Assembly: GCA_023390985.1 (NCBI GenBank)
Contig: JAEWBU010000316.1
Span: forward strand, 1 to 6,254
Reading direction: 5' to 3'
Origin: Pseudomonadota bacterium
GTDB taxonomy: Bacteria > Pseudomonadota > Gammaproteobacteria > Burkholderiales > Burkholderiaceae_C
DNA: 6,254 bases
In this document: positions 1-6,254 of the stretch, piece after piece
Position numbering within the stretch: position 1 is the stretch's first letter
Layout of the letters: each line of letters opens with the position of its first letter
Made by a program: the position numbers and the translations under genes
Notes under the pieces: model-generated
Told to the model about the DNA's origin: nothing
Database searches by the model: none
The model's input: the letters and a program-made list of their open reading frames with translations, nothing else

Positions 1-364
1 GCTCGGCGCCCTGCTTCATGGGCGCCAGGACGCTGCCTATTATGCGGGCCAGGGAATCCTCCAGCGCCAACTCGGGCCGGTCGAACAACGACACGATGTC
101 GCGCGCGCTGCCCATGGGCTCGGTGTACGCGGCCCGGTACAGGCCTTCCTTGTCGCCGAAGTAGTACCGGATGGCCGCCACGTTGGCCCCGGCCGCCTGC
201 GCGATCTCGCGGGTGGACGTGCGGGCGAAGCCCTGGTCGGCGAACAGCCGCAGCGCGGCCATGAGCAGGCGCTCGCGGGCCTGCTCGCCGGCCGCGCCCT
301 TGGGCACGGCGGGGGCGGGCGGGTTGCGGGGGACGGTAGAAGAACGTGGTACTGCGGCGGACAT
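1..364 (-). CDS. TetR/AcrR family transcriptional regulator, partial (C-terminus beyond the left edge)
   Basis: A DNA-binding repressor of the TetR type; 121 codons are visible. Residues 1-26 are a Pro/Ala-rich, probably disordered tail. The HTH domain spans about 27-76: a first helix (EQARERLLMAALRLFADQGF, 27-46), then TSTREIAQAAG (49-59), then the recognition helix region ANVAAIRYYFGDKEGLY (60-76). The YYF-x-x-KE-x-L-Y pattern is the TetR family hallmark. The start of the ligand domain (YTEPMGSARD, 80-89, and the helix up to 121) resembles, from memory, CerR/CecR-like regulators of Burkholderiales, many of which sit beside efflux genes; this subfamily call is tentative because most of the domain is missing. 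The start at 364 was chosen, but an in-frame ATG at 376 would add MRAL. Neither has a clear Shine-Dalgarno sequence. It lies downstream of glnE on the same strand, with a gap of about 60-70 bases containing a palindrome that suggests its own promoter and autoregulation. Confidence 0.9.
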   Translation of the reverse strand, partial: MSAAVPRSSTVPRNPPAPAVPKGAAGEQARERLLMAALRLFADQGFARTSTREIAQAAGANVAAIRYYFGDKEGLYRAAYTEPMGSARDIVSLFDRPELALEDSLARIIGSVLAPMKQGAE

Positions 365-374
365 GAGGGCCCGC

Positions 375-406
375 ATTAGACCACGTCAATCAATCGATTG
401 ATTAAA
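375..406 (-). promoter_or_regulatory. Possible promoter region of the TetR-family gene
   Basis: Reading the minus strand, two hexamers each match the sigma-70 -10 consensus at five of six bases: TTTAAT (406 down to 401) and TCTAAT (380 down to 375). A -35-like TTGACG (389 down to 384) is also present, but its spacing to either hexamer is wrong for a pair. If TCTAAT is used, the transcript would begin near 368, making the mRNA almost leaderless for the ATG at 364, which fits the absence of a ribosome binding site, and the palindrome would sit over the spacer and -35 area. If TTTAAT is used, the start would fall inside the palindrome. Both would allow repression by a protein bound there. The assignment is weak. 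Confidence 0.3.
388..403. promoter_or_regulatory. Perfect 16-bp palindrome, candidate operator of the adjacent TetR regulator
   Basis: AATCAATCGATTGATT reads identically on both strands and is centred between 395 and 396. It lies 23 bases upstream of the regulator start at 364 (11 from the alternative start at 376), in the only AT-rich patch of the area. TetR-family dimers usually bind perfect or near-perfect palindromes of this size overlapping their own promoter, so autoregulation is a reasonable inference. Binding itself is not shown by the sequence. A hairpin role at the glnE 3' end is less likely because the stem would be AT-rich with no loop bases. Confidence 0.6.
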
Positions 407-435
407 TTTCCGGACAGGAAGGGAAAGGCGGTCGC

Positions 436-3219
436 TCAACCGAAGACTGCGGTCCAGAGCGCCTGGATCGCTTCGCGCTCGGCGGCCAGTGCCTCGGGCG
501 CGACCTGCGTCGGCTCTTCGTTCAGGCGCGCGCCGTGCTGGATGCGGCGCAGCTCGCGGTACGCGGCTGCCGCCTTCTGCCCGACCTGCGCCGGCAGCAG
601 CCCGGCCGCCTCGGCGCGCTGCAGCAGGGCGATGTTGCCCACGTTGGGCACCAGTTCGCGGTGCTCGCCGGAATGCGCGAGCACCAGGTACTGCACGGCG
701 AACTCCGCATCCACCATGGCGCCTTCGCTGTGCTTGACGTCGAAGCTGCCGGCCTTCACCGGATGCGCGGCGCGCACCCGCTGGCGCATCGCGACGATCT
801 CCTGGCGCAGCGCTTCGCGGTCGCGCGGCGCGGTGATCACCGCCTCGCGGACGGCGTCGAAGCGGGCCGCCATCGCGGGCTCGCCCAGCACGAACCGCGC
901 GCGCGTCATGGCCTGGTGTTCCCAGGTCCAGGCGGTGTTGCTGCCGCGGCCCAGCTGGTACTTCTCGTAGGCCGCGAAGGTGGTGACCAGCAGGCCCGAG
1001 CTGCCGTTGGGGCGCAGCGCGGTGTCGATCTCGTAGAGGTCGGCCTCGGCGGTCTTGGTGGTCAGCCAGTTGATCAGCTTGCGCACGAACGCGCCGTAGA
1101 CCTCCTGGGCGCGGTCGTCCTCGTCCTCGAAGACGAACACGATGTCCAGGTCGCTGCCGTAGCCCAGCTCCTTCCCGCCCAGCTTGCCGTAGCCGATGAT
1201 GGCGAAGCTCGGCGTCTCGCGGTGGCGGTTCTTCAGGCGCTCCCAGCTCCAGCGAGCGGTGATGCGCAGCACGGCGTCGGCCAGCGCGCTCAGGTCGTCG
1301 GCCACCTGCTCCACCGTCAGCCGGCCTTCGATGTCGCGCGCCAGGGTGCGGAAGACCTCGGCGTGGTGCGCGCGCCGCAGCAGGTTGAGCAGCGCCTCGT
1401 CGTCGTCCTCTCCGGTGCGCTGCAATGCGCGGCGGCGGTCTTCCAGGTCCTGCTCGAACTCACCGGGAACGAACCGCTCGGAGAACAGCGCCTCGCTGGC
1501 CAGTTCGTCGATGACGCCGGGATGGCGCAGCAGATAGCGCGCCGGCCACTTGGCCGCGCCCAGCAGGCGAAGCAGCCGCTCGTGCACGCCGGGGCGCTCC
1601 AGCAGCAGGGCGATGTAGCTCTCGCGGCGCAGCAGCGGCTCCAGCCAGTCGGCCATGCGGACCGCGGCCTGTTCGCCGACGCGGCCTTCCAGCAGCCACT
1701 GCGCGGTGCGCGCGATCAGGCGCGACAGCCGGTTGCGTGCGTCCTCGCGCAGCGACAGCACGCGAGGATGGCCGCACCAGCGGGCGATGCGCTCGCGCAT
1801 GTCCGGCGGCAGCCGCTCCAGCAGGGAGTCGAGGTCCTGCGGCGCCGCCCGGCCCTTGGGGCCCACGCAGCCCTTGCATTCCTCCTGCGCGCCGAGCAGC
1901 TTGTCGAACTCCTGGGCGACGAATTCGCGGTGGCTGTCCAGCTCATGCAGGAAAGGGCAGCAATCCTTGTAGCCCATGGTCTGGGCCACCCAGGAGAGGT
2001 CGCCGTCGTCCTCTTCCTTCTCGCAGCCCAGGGGCAGCACGTGGGTCTGCTGGTCGTCCAGGTACTGGATGCGGTGCTCGACCCGGCGCAGGAATTCGTA
2101 CGCCTGGGCCAGCGAATCCGCCGTGGCCTGGGGCATCAGCCCGGCGGCCGCCACGCGCTGCAGTGCTTCCAGCGTCGGCCGGGTGCGCAGTTCGGGGAAC
2201 TGGCCGCCGCGCACCACCTGCAGCAGCTGCACGATGAACTCGATCTCCCGGATGCCGCCGCGCGAGAGCTTGACGTCGTTGGCGCGCTCGGGCCGGCCGG
2301 CGCTGCGGCGCGCCGCGTGCTCGCGGATCTGCCGGTGCAGAACGCGCAGCGAATCGAACACGCCGTAGTCGAGGTAGCGCCGGAACACGAACGGCAGCAC
2401 CACGCCGCGCAGGCCCTGGGCCGAGCCGTCCGCGATGGCGCTGCGCGGCGCGACCACGCGGCTCTTGAGCCAGGCGAACCGTTCCCACTCGCGCCCCTGG
2501 ACCAGGAAATACTCCTCCAGCGCGTCGAGCGAGACGGCCGGCGGTCCGGAGTTGCCGTTGGGCCGCAGCGCCAGATCGACCCGGAACACGAAGCCGTGCT
2601 CGGTCGTGTCGCCCACCAGCCCGTAGATGGCCTTGACGACCTTGGCGAAGAATTCCTGGTGGCTGATGCGGCCGCGGCCGTCGACCCCGGGCGTCTCGCC
2701 GTCCTCGTCGTAGACGTAGATGAGATCGATGTCGCTGGAAACGTTCAGCTCGCGTGCGCCGAGCTTGCCCATGCCGATCACCCACAGGTGCGCCGGCTGG
2801 CCGTCGGGCCGCAACGGCGTGCCGTGGACCGCAGACAGCTCGGACATCGCCTGGCGGCAGGCCGCGTCCAGCGCGAACTCGGCGAGCAGCGTCACCGAAC
2901 GGGTCACGCCGGCCAGGGGCGCCTGCTGCTCGCAGTCGAGGGTGGCCAGCCGCTCCAGCACCAGCTGGCGCAGGATGCGCAGCGCCGTGCCGAGCGCGTG
3001 GCCGTGGGCGGTCAGGGCTTCGAAGGTGGCCTGGAGCGACTGGCGCGTGGGCAGGCCGGCGGGCAGCAGCGGCAGTTCGGCGGCGTATCGGCGCCGGACC
3101 CGCTGCACGAACCGCGAATGGCTGGAACCGGCGGCGGCCGCGGGCATCTCACCCGGGACCCCGGCCGAGCTGCATGCAGCGTCTTGCACCACGGCCGGCC
3201 TCGCTGCACCGGGGCTCAT
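436..3219 (-). CDS. glnE: Bifunctional glutamine synthetase adenylyltransferase / adenylyl-removing enzyme
   Basis: Cytoplasmic enzyme that attaches AMP to a tyrosine of each glutamine synthetase subunit (inactivating it) and removes it by phosphorolysis, steered by PII protein and glutamine. It has 927 residues, against 946 in E. coli. The N-terminal adenylyl-removing half carries GMGKLGARELN-x-x-SD-I-D (149-165; metal ligands D163 and D165), LRPNG (218-222) and VKLSRGGIREIEF (316-328). A linker and helical regulatory part follow, about 430-600. The adenylylating half carries GYGKLGGKELGYGSD-L-D (676-692; D690 and D692), LRPNG (735-739), AWTWEHQA (763-770) and VKHSEGAMVDAEF (828-840). Both active sites therefore look intact, and their positions parallel the E. 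coli D173/D175 and D701/D703 pairs as I recall them. The linker holds a CC pair (420-421) and a CKGC motif (448-451). The start at 3219 is supported by AGGTGG eight bases upstream. An in-frame ATG at 3147 (Met25) is possible, since conservation begins only near residue 34. The open frame continues upstream antisense to yhdP, which is not coding. Confidence 0.97.
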   Translation of the reverse strand: MSPGAARPAVVQDAACSSAGVPGEMPAAAAGSSHSRFVQRVRRRYAAELPLLPAGLPTRQSLQATFEALTAHGHALGTALRILRQLVLERLATLDCEQQAPLAGVTRSVTLLAEFALDAACRQAMSELSAVHGTPLRPDGQPAHLWVIGMGKLGARELNVSSDIDLIYVYDEDGETPGVDGRGRISHQEFFAKVVKAIYGLVGDTTEHGFVFRVDLALRPNGNSGPPAVSLDALEEYFLVQGREWERFAWLKSRVVAPRSAIADGSAQGLRGVVLPFVFRRYLDYGVFDSLRVLHRQIREHAARRSAGRPERANDVKLSRGGIREIEFIVQLLQVVRGGQFPELRTRPTLEALQRVAAAGLMPQATADSLAQAYEFLRRVEHRIQYLDDQQTHVLPLGCEKEEDDGDLSWVAQTMGYKDCCPFLHELDSHREFVAQEFDKLLGAQEECKGCVGPKGRAAPQDLDSLLERLPPDMRERIARWCGHPRVLSLREDARNRLSRLIARTAQWLLEGRVGEQAAVRMADWLEPLLRRESYIALLLERPGVHERLLRLLGAAKWPARYLLRHPGVIDELASEALFSERFVPGEFEQDLEDRRRALQRTGEDDDEALLNLLRRAHHAEVFRTLARDIEGRLTVEQVADDLSALADAVLRITARWSWERLKNRHRETPSFAIIGYGKLGGKELGYGSDLDIVFVFEDEDDRAQEVYGAFVRKLINWLTTKTAEADLYEIDTALRPNGSSGLLVTTFAAYEKYQLGRGSNTAWTWEHQAMTRARFVLGEPAMAARFDAVREAVITAPRDREALRQEIVAMRQRVRAAHPVKAGSFDVKHSEGAMVDAEFAVQYLVLAHSGEHRELVPNVGNIALLQRAEAAGLLPAQVGQKAAAAYRELRRIQHGARLNEEPTQVAPEALAAEREAIQALWTAVFG

Positions 3220-3222
3220 AAT
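3217..3222 (+). promoter_or_regulatory. Possible -10 element for the yhdP-type gene
   Basis: CATAAT matches the sigma-70 TATAAT hexamer at five of six bases and is one of very few AT-rich hexamers near the divergent starts. It overlaps the glnE start codon on the opposite strand. Transcription would begin near 3229, giving a leader of about 15 bases. No acceptable -35 hexamer is visible 16-18 bases upstream and there is no extended TG motif, so this is only a candidate. The rest of the 24-base gap between the genes (3220-3243) shows nothing else beyond the glnE ribosome binding site. Confidence 0.25.
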
Positions 3223-3227
3223 TCCTG

Positions 3228-3233
3228 CCACCT
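3228..3233 (-). promoter_or_regulatory. Ribosome binding site of glnE
   Basis: On the minus strand AGGTGG (3233 down to 3228) matches the AGGAGG Shine-Dalgarno core at five of six bases and lies eight bases from the ATG at 3219. A second AGGA (3226 down to 3223) is only three bases away and less well placed. This favours the 3219 start over Met25 at 3147, whose upstream GGGTGAG abuts the ATG with no spacer. Confidence 0.55.
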
Positions 3234-3243
3234 CGTAGTCTTC

Positions 3244-6200
3244 ATGAACGAATCGCCCCCGCTCCCCTCGGGCCCGCTGAAGCTGTATGCCGCCGCCGCG
3301 AGAGGGCTCCTGTGGCTGCTGGCCGCGGCCTGGCTGCTGCTGGCGCTCGCCTGGGGCGCGGTGCACGGCTGGATTGTGCCGCGAATCGGCGAGCTTCGCC
3401 CCACGCTGGAAACCCAGGCCACGCGCCTCCTGGGGGTGCCCGTGCGCATCGGCGCCGTCAGTGCCCGCAGCGAAGGCCTGGTGCCCTCCATCCAGCTGGA
3501 ATCCGTGGTCCTGCTCGACCCGCAGGGCCGCGAGGCCTTGCGGCTGCCGCGCGTCAACGCGTCCCTCTCGCCGCGCTCGCTGCTGCACCTGGGCTTCGAC
3601 CAGCTTTACATCGAAAGCCCGGTGCTGGACGTGCGGCGCGCCGCGGACGGCCGCCTGTTCGTGGCCGGCCTGGAGCTCACGCAGGCGCAGGGTCCGGGAA
3701 AACAGGACGACGGCCGCGCGGCCGACTGGTTCTTCCGCCAGGGCGAATTCGTCATCCGCGGCGGCACCGTGCGCTGGACCGACGAGATGCGCACCGCCCC
3801 GCCGCTGCAGCTGGAGCAGGTCGACTTCGTGGTCCGCAACACCGCGCGCCGCCATGCGCTGCGCCTGGATGCCACGCCGCCCGCCGGCTGGGGCGATCGC
3901 TTCACCGTGCAGGGCATGTTCCGCCAGCCGCTGCTGTCCACCCGCCCCGGTCGCTGGCAGGACTGGGACGGCCAGCTGCACGCCGACTTCCGGCGCGTCG
4001 ACCTGGCCGAACTGCGCAAGCACGCCCGGCCCGGCATCGAGGTGCACGGCGGCCACGGCGCGGTGCGCGCCTGGCTCGACGTGGCCCACGGGCAGGTCAC
4101 GGGCGGGGTCGCCGACCTGTCCGCCGCCGACGTTTCCACCACCCTCGGCGAAGGCCTGGCGCCGCTCTCGCTGGCTTCCGTGTCGGGCCGCTTCGGCGGC
4201 CGCCGGCTGCCCGGCGGCATGGAGATCGAGGCCAAGGCGCTGCAGTTCACCACCGCCGAAGGCCAGCACTGGCCGGCCGGCGACATCTTCCTGTCCTGGA
4301 CCGAGCCGGACGGCCGGCGCGAAGGCGCGGGCGAGCTGCGCGCCGACCGCCTCGACCTGGGCACCCTCGGCCAGCTGGCGGGCCGCGTGCCGCTCGATGC
4401 CGCGACCCACGCCGCGCTGACCCGCCATTCGCCGCAGGGCGTGGTGGAGAACCTGCACGGCTCGTGGCAGGGCGCGCTGCAGCAGCCGGCCAAGTACAAG
4501 GTCAAGGGCAAGGTGTCCGGGCTGCAGCTGGCCGCGGCGCCGGCCTCGGTGCAGGACGGCAAGCCGGTCGCGGCCACGCCGGGCCTGCGCAACGCGGCGC
4601 TGGACTTCGACCTGAACGAAAGCGGCGGCAAGGCCCGCGTCTCGCTGAACGGTGGCGCGCTGGAGCTGCCGGGCGTGTTCCAGGACCCGGTGCTGGCCTT
4701 CGATCGCCTCTCGGGCGACGTGCAGTGGCAGGTGGCGGGCGAGCGCATTTCGGTGAACGTCTCGCAACTGCGCTTCGCCAACGCGGATGCGCAAGGCGAG
4801 GCCCACGCCAGCTGGCGCACGGGCGACCAGAAGGCGCACCGCTTCCCGGGCGTGCTGGAGCTGCAGGGCACCTTGGCGCGCGCCAACGGCGCCCGCGTGT
4901 GGCGCTACCTGCCGCTGGGCGTGCCGCAGGACGCGCGCGACTACGTGCGCGAGTCGGTGCTGCAGGCCGAGGTGAGCGATGCCCGCTTCCGAGTGCGTGG
5001 CGACCTGAAGGACTTCCCGTTCCCGCAGCGGCAGGGCGAATTCCTCGTCACCGCGCAGGTGAAGAACGCCAATTACGCGTTCGCCCCGCGACCGGTCGTG
5101 CGCAACGGCGCCAACCCCCTGCCCTGGCCGGCGCTGAGCCAGCTCTCGGGCAAGCTGGTGTTCGATCGCTCCAGCCTGCGGGTGGACGATGCGCAGGGCC
5201 GCTTTTCCACCGCCCCCAACCTGCGGGTGAATGCCAGCGCGCAGGTCGCCGACCTGTCCCACACGGTCGTCAACGTCAACGGCGAAGTGCGCGGCCCGCT
5301 GGGCGAGGCGCTCTCGATGATCCAGAAGTCGCCGATCTCGGCGCTGACCAACGACGCGCTGGCCCGCGCCAGCGCCAACGGCAACACCACGGTCAAGCTC
5401 GGCCTGCAGCTGCCGGTCTCGCAGATCGACCGCAGCCGGGTGCAGGGCACGGTCACGCTGGCGGGCAACGACGTGCAGATCACGCCCGACAGTCCGGCGC
5501 TGCAACGCGCGCGCGGCAACGTGCTGTTCAGCGAACGCGGCTTCCAGGTGGTGGGCGCGCAGGCGCGCGCCCTGGGCGGCGACGTCCGCGTCGACGGCGG
5601 CAGCCGCAACGGAGCCCCGTCGGAACCTTCGGTGGTGATGCGCGCGCAAGGCACGGCCACGGCCGAGGGCCTGCGCCAGGCGCGCGAGCTGGGCTTCGTC
5701 TCGCAGCTGGCGCGGCAGGCGACGGGCGGATCCAGCTACACGGCCGTGCTCAGCTTCCGCCGCGGCACGCCCGAGTTGCTGGTCACCAGCAGCCTGCAGG
5801 GCCTGGCGCTGAACCTGCCGGCGCCGCTGTCCAAGACGGCCGAGGCCGCGCTGCCGCTGCGCTACGAGAACGTGCTGCTGCCGGAATCGAACGGACCGGC
5901 GCAGGACCGGCTGGCGGTGGAGCTCGGCCGCGTCGCCTCCGTCAACTACGTGCGCGACCTTGGCGGGGCCGAGCCGCGCGTGCTGCGTGGCGCCATCGCC
6001 ATCGGCCTGGCTCAGGGCGAGTCCGCCCAGCTGCCGGACCGCGGCGTCTCGGCCAACGTGCGGCTGGACGCAGCCAGCATCGACGCCTGGGAGCAGGCGC
6101 TGGAAAGCGGCACCGCGTCCGCGCCGGGCGCCACCCCTTCGCGACCGGCGCAGCCCGTCTCACCCACGGCGGCGGCCGCCGCGCAGCGCTACCTGCCGAC

Positions 6201-6254
6201 CACGGTGGCGCTGCGCGCGCGCGCACTCACCGTCGAAGGCCGCACGCGGCGCAA
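3244..6254 (+). CDS. yhdP: YhdP family AsmA-like envelope protein, partial (C-terminus beyond the right edge)
   Basis: The frame is open from the ATG at 3244 to the window end: 1003 full codons, against about 1270 residues for E. coli YhdP, so roughly the last fifth or more is missing. A short N-terminal segment (1-20) precedes one hydrophobic helix (about 21-43, rich in Leu, Ala and Trp), then WIVPRIGELRPTLETQATRL (43-62) and LLGVPVRIG followed by SEGLVPSIQLESVVLLDPQG (76-95). That is the usual opening of this family: an inner-membrane anchor followed by a long periplasmic beta-rich region of AsmA/DUF3971 type. The remainder is alternating hydrophobic strands with no enzymatic motif. E. coli YhdP works with TamB and YdbH in moving phospholipids to the outer membrane; the same role here is inferred from family. 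Residues 954-980 form a Pro/Ala/Ser-rich stretch, probably a flexible insertion. No Shine-Dalgarno sequence precedes the ATG, but later starts would remove the membrane anchor. It is divergent from glnE, 24 bases away. Confidence 0.92.
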   Translation, partial: MNESPPLPSGPLKLYAAAARGLLWLLAAAWLLLALAWGAVHGWIVPRIGELRPTLETQATRLLGVPVRIGAVSARSEGLVPSIQLESVVLLDPQGREALRLPRVNASLSPRSLLHLGFDQLYIESPVLDVRRAADGRLFVAGLELTQAQGPGKQDDGRAADWFFRQGEFVIRGGTVRWTDEMRTAPPLQLEQVDFVVRNTARRHALRLDATPPAGWGDRFTVQGMFRQPLLSTRPGRWQDWDGQLHADFRRVDLAELRKHARPGIEVHGGHGAVRAWLDVAHGQVTGGVADLSAADVSTTLGEGLAPLSLASVSGRFGGRRLPGGMEIEAKALQFTTAEGQHWPAGDIFLSWTEPDGRREGAGELRADRLDLGTLGQLAGRVPLDAATHAALTRHSPQGVVENLHGSWQGALQQPAKYKVKGKVSGLQLAAAPASVQDGKPVAATPGLRNAALDFDLNESGGKARVSLNGGALELPGVFQDPVLAFDRLSGDVQWQVAGERISVNVSQLRFANADAQGEAHASWRTGDQKAHRFPGVLELQGTLARANGARVWRYLPLGVPQDARDYVRESVLQAEVSDARFRVRGDLKDFPFPQRQGEFLVTAQVKNANYAFAPRPVVRNGANPLPWPALSQLSGKLVFDRSSLRVDDAQGRFSTAPNLRVNASAQVADLSHTVVNVNGEVRGPLGEALSMIQKSPISALTNDALARASANGNTTVKLGLQLPVSQIDRSRVQGTVTLAGNDVQITPDSPALQRARGNVLFSERGFQVVGAQARALGGDVRVDGGSRNGAPSEPSVVMRAQGTATAEGLRQARELGFVSQLARQATGGSSYTAVLSFRRGTPELLVTSSLQGLALNLPAPLSKTAEAALPLRYENVLLPESNGPAQDRLAVELGRVASVNYVRDLGGAEPRVLRGAIAIGLAQGESAQLPDRGVSANVRLDAASIDAWEQALESGTASAPGATPSRPAQPVSPTAAAAAQRYLPTTVALRARALTVEGRTRR

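Noticed and set aside
387..420. Rho-independent terminator after glnE
   Set aside because: The palindrome is AT-rich with no loop, and TTCC/GGAA (408-420) gives only a four-base stem. No GC-rich hairpin followed by a U-tract is present.
398..970. Plus-strand open frames within glnE (398-970, 1196-1537, 1655-1972, 1737-2237, 1976-2368 and others)
   Set aside because: They oppose a clearly real glnE, are rich in Arg, Ser, Ala and Pro, and have no recognisable motif; GC-rich DNA produces such frames by chance.
3287..4420. 377-codon plus-strand frame overlapping the start of yhdP
   Set aside because: Out of frame with the yhdP protein, which has a convincing membrane anchor and family opening. 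The alternative product is Cys/Arg/Pro/Ser-rich and typical of a shadow frame.
3606..4886. 426-codon minus-strand frame inside yhdP
   Set aside because: Low-complexity Arg/Ser/Pro composition, no ribosome binding site or motif seen, and fully covered by the real plus-strand gene.
3220..5649. N-terminal extension of GlnE to 1737 residues, reading antisense through yhdP
   Set aside because: GlnE-like sequence begins only around residue 34 after the ATG at 3219. The upstream part is His/Arg/Gln/Ala-rich with no domain, mirrors yhdP codons, and would nearly double the usual family length.
1..6254. Mobile element, CRISPR array, defence or other novel system
   Set aside because: No inverted or direct repeats framing a segment, no transposase or integrase motifs, no tRNA, and uniform base and codon composition; all sequence except two short gaps belongs to three recognisable genes.

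Overview
The window looks like core chromosome from a GC-rich betaproteobacterium, most likely order Burkholderiales and plausibly family Comamonadaceae. This rests on the very high GC content judged by eye, the near absence of TTA, CTA and TCA codons, the style of the GlnE N-terminus, and the glnE/yhdP divergent pair. The genus cannot be fixed from the sequence alone.

Three genes fill almost all of it. Positions 1-364 (minus strand) hold the N-terminal part of a TetR/AcrR-type repressor whose C-terminal ligand domain runs off the left edge. Positions 365-435 are a short, AT-rich gap with a perfect 16-bp palindrome (388-403), a good candidate operator for that repressor. Positions 436-3219 (minus strand) hold a complete glnE of 927 residues, the bifunctional adenylyltransferase/adenylyl-removing enzyme of glutamine synthetase, with both nucleotidyltransferase sites intact. 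Only 24 bases (3220-3243) separate its start from the divergent start of a yhdP-type gene (3244 to the right edge, plus strand). That gene encodes a large AsmA-like envelope protein with one N-terminal membrane anchor; 1003 codons are visible and the 3' end is missing.

The genes do not form a single pathway. GlnE acts in nitrogen regulation in the cytoplasm. YhdP acts in the envelope, where its family is tied to phospholipid transport between inner and outer membranes. The TetR regulator probably controls itself and perhaps a neighbouring gene set beyond the left edge. I found no RNA gene, insertion sequence, CRISPR array, prophage or toxin-antitoxin signature, and no convincing undescribed system. 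The points worth a second look are regulatory: the palindrome, the crowded divergent start region, and the lack of Shine-Dalgarno sequences at two of the three starts. There is also one annotation hazard, a very long antisense open frame that continues glnE upstream through yhdP.
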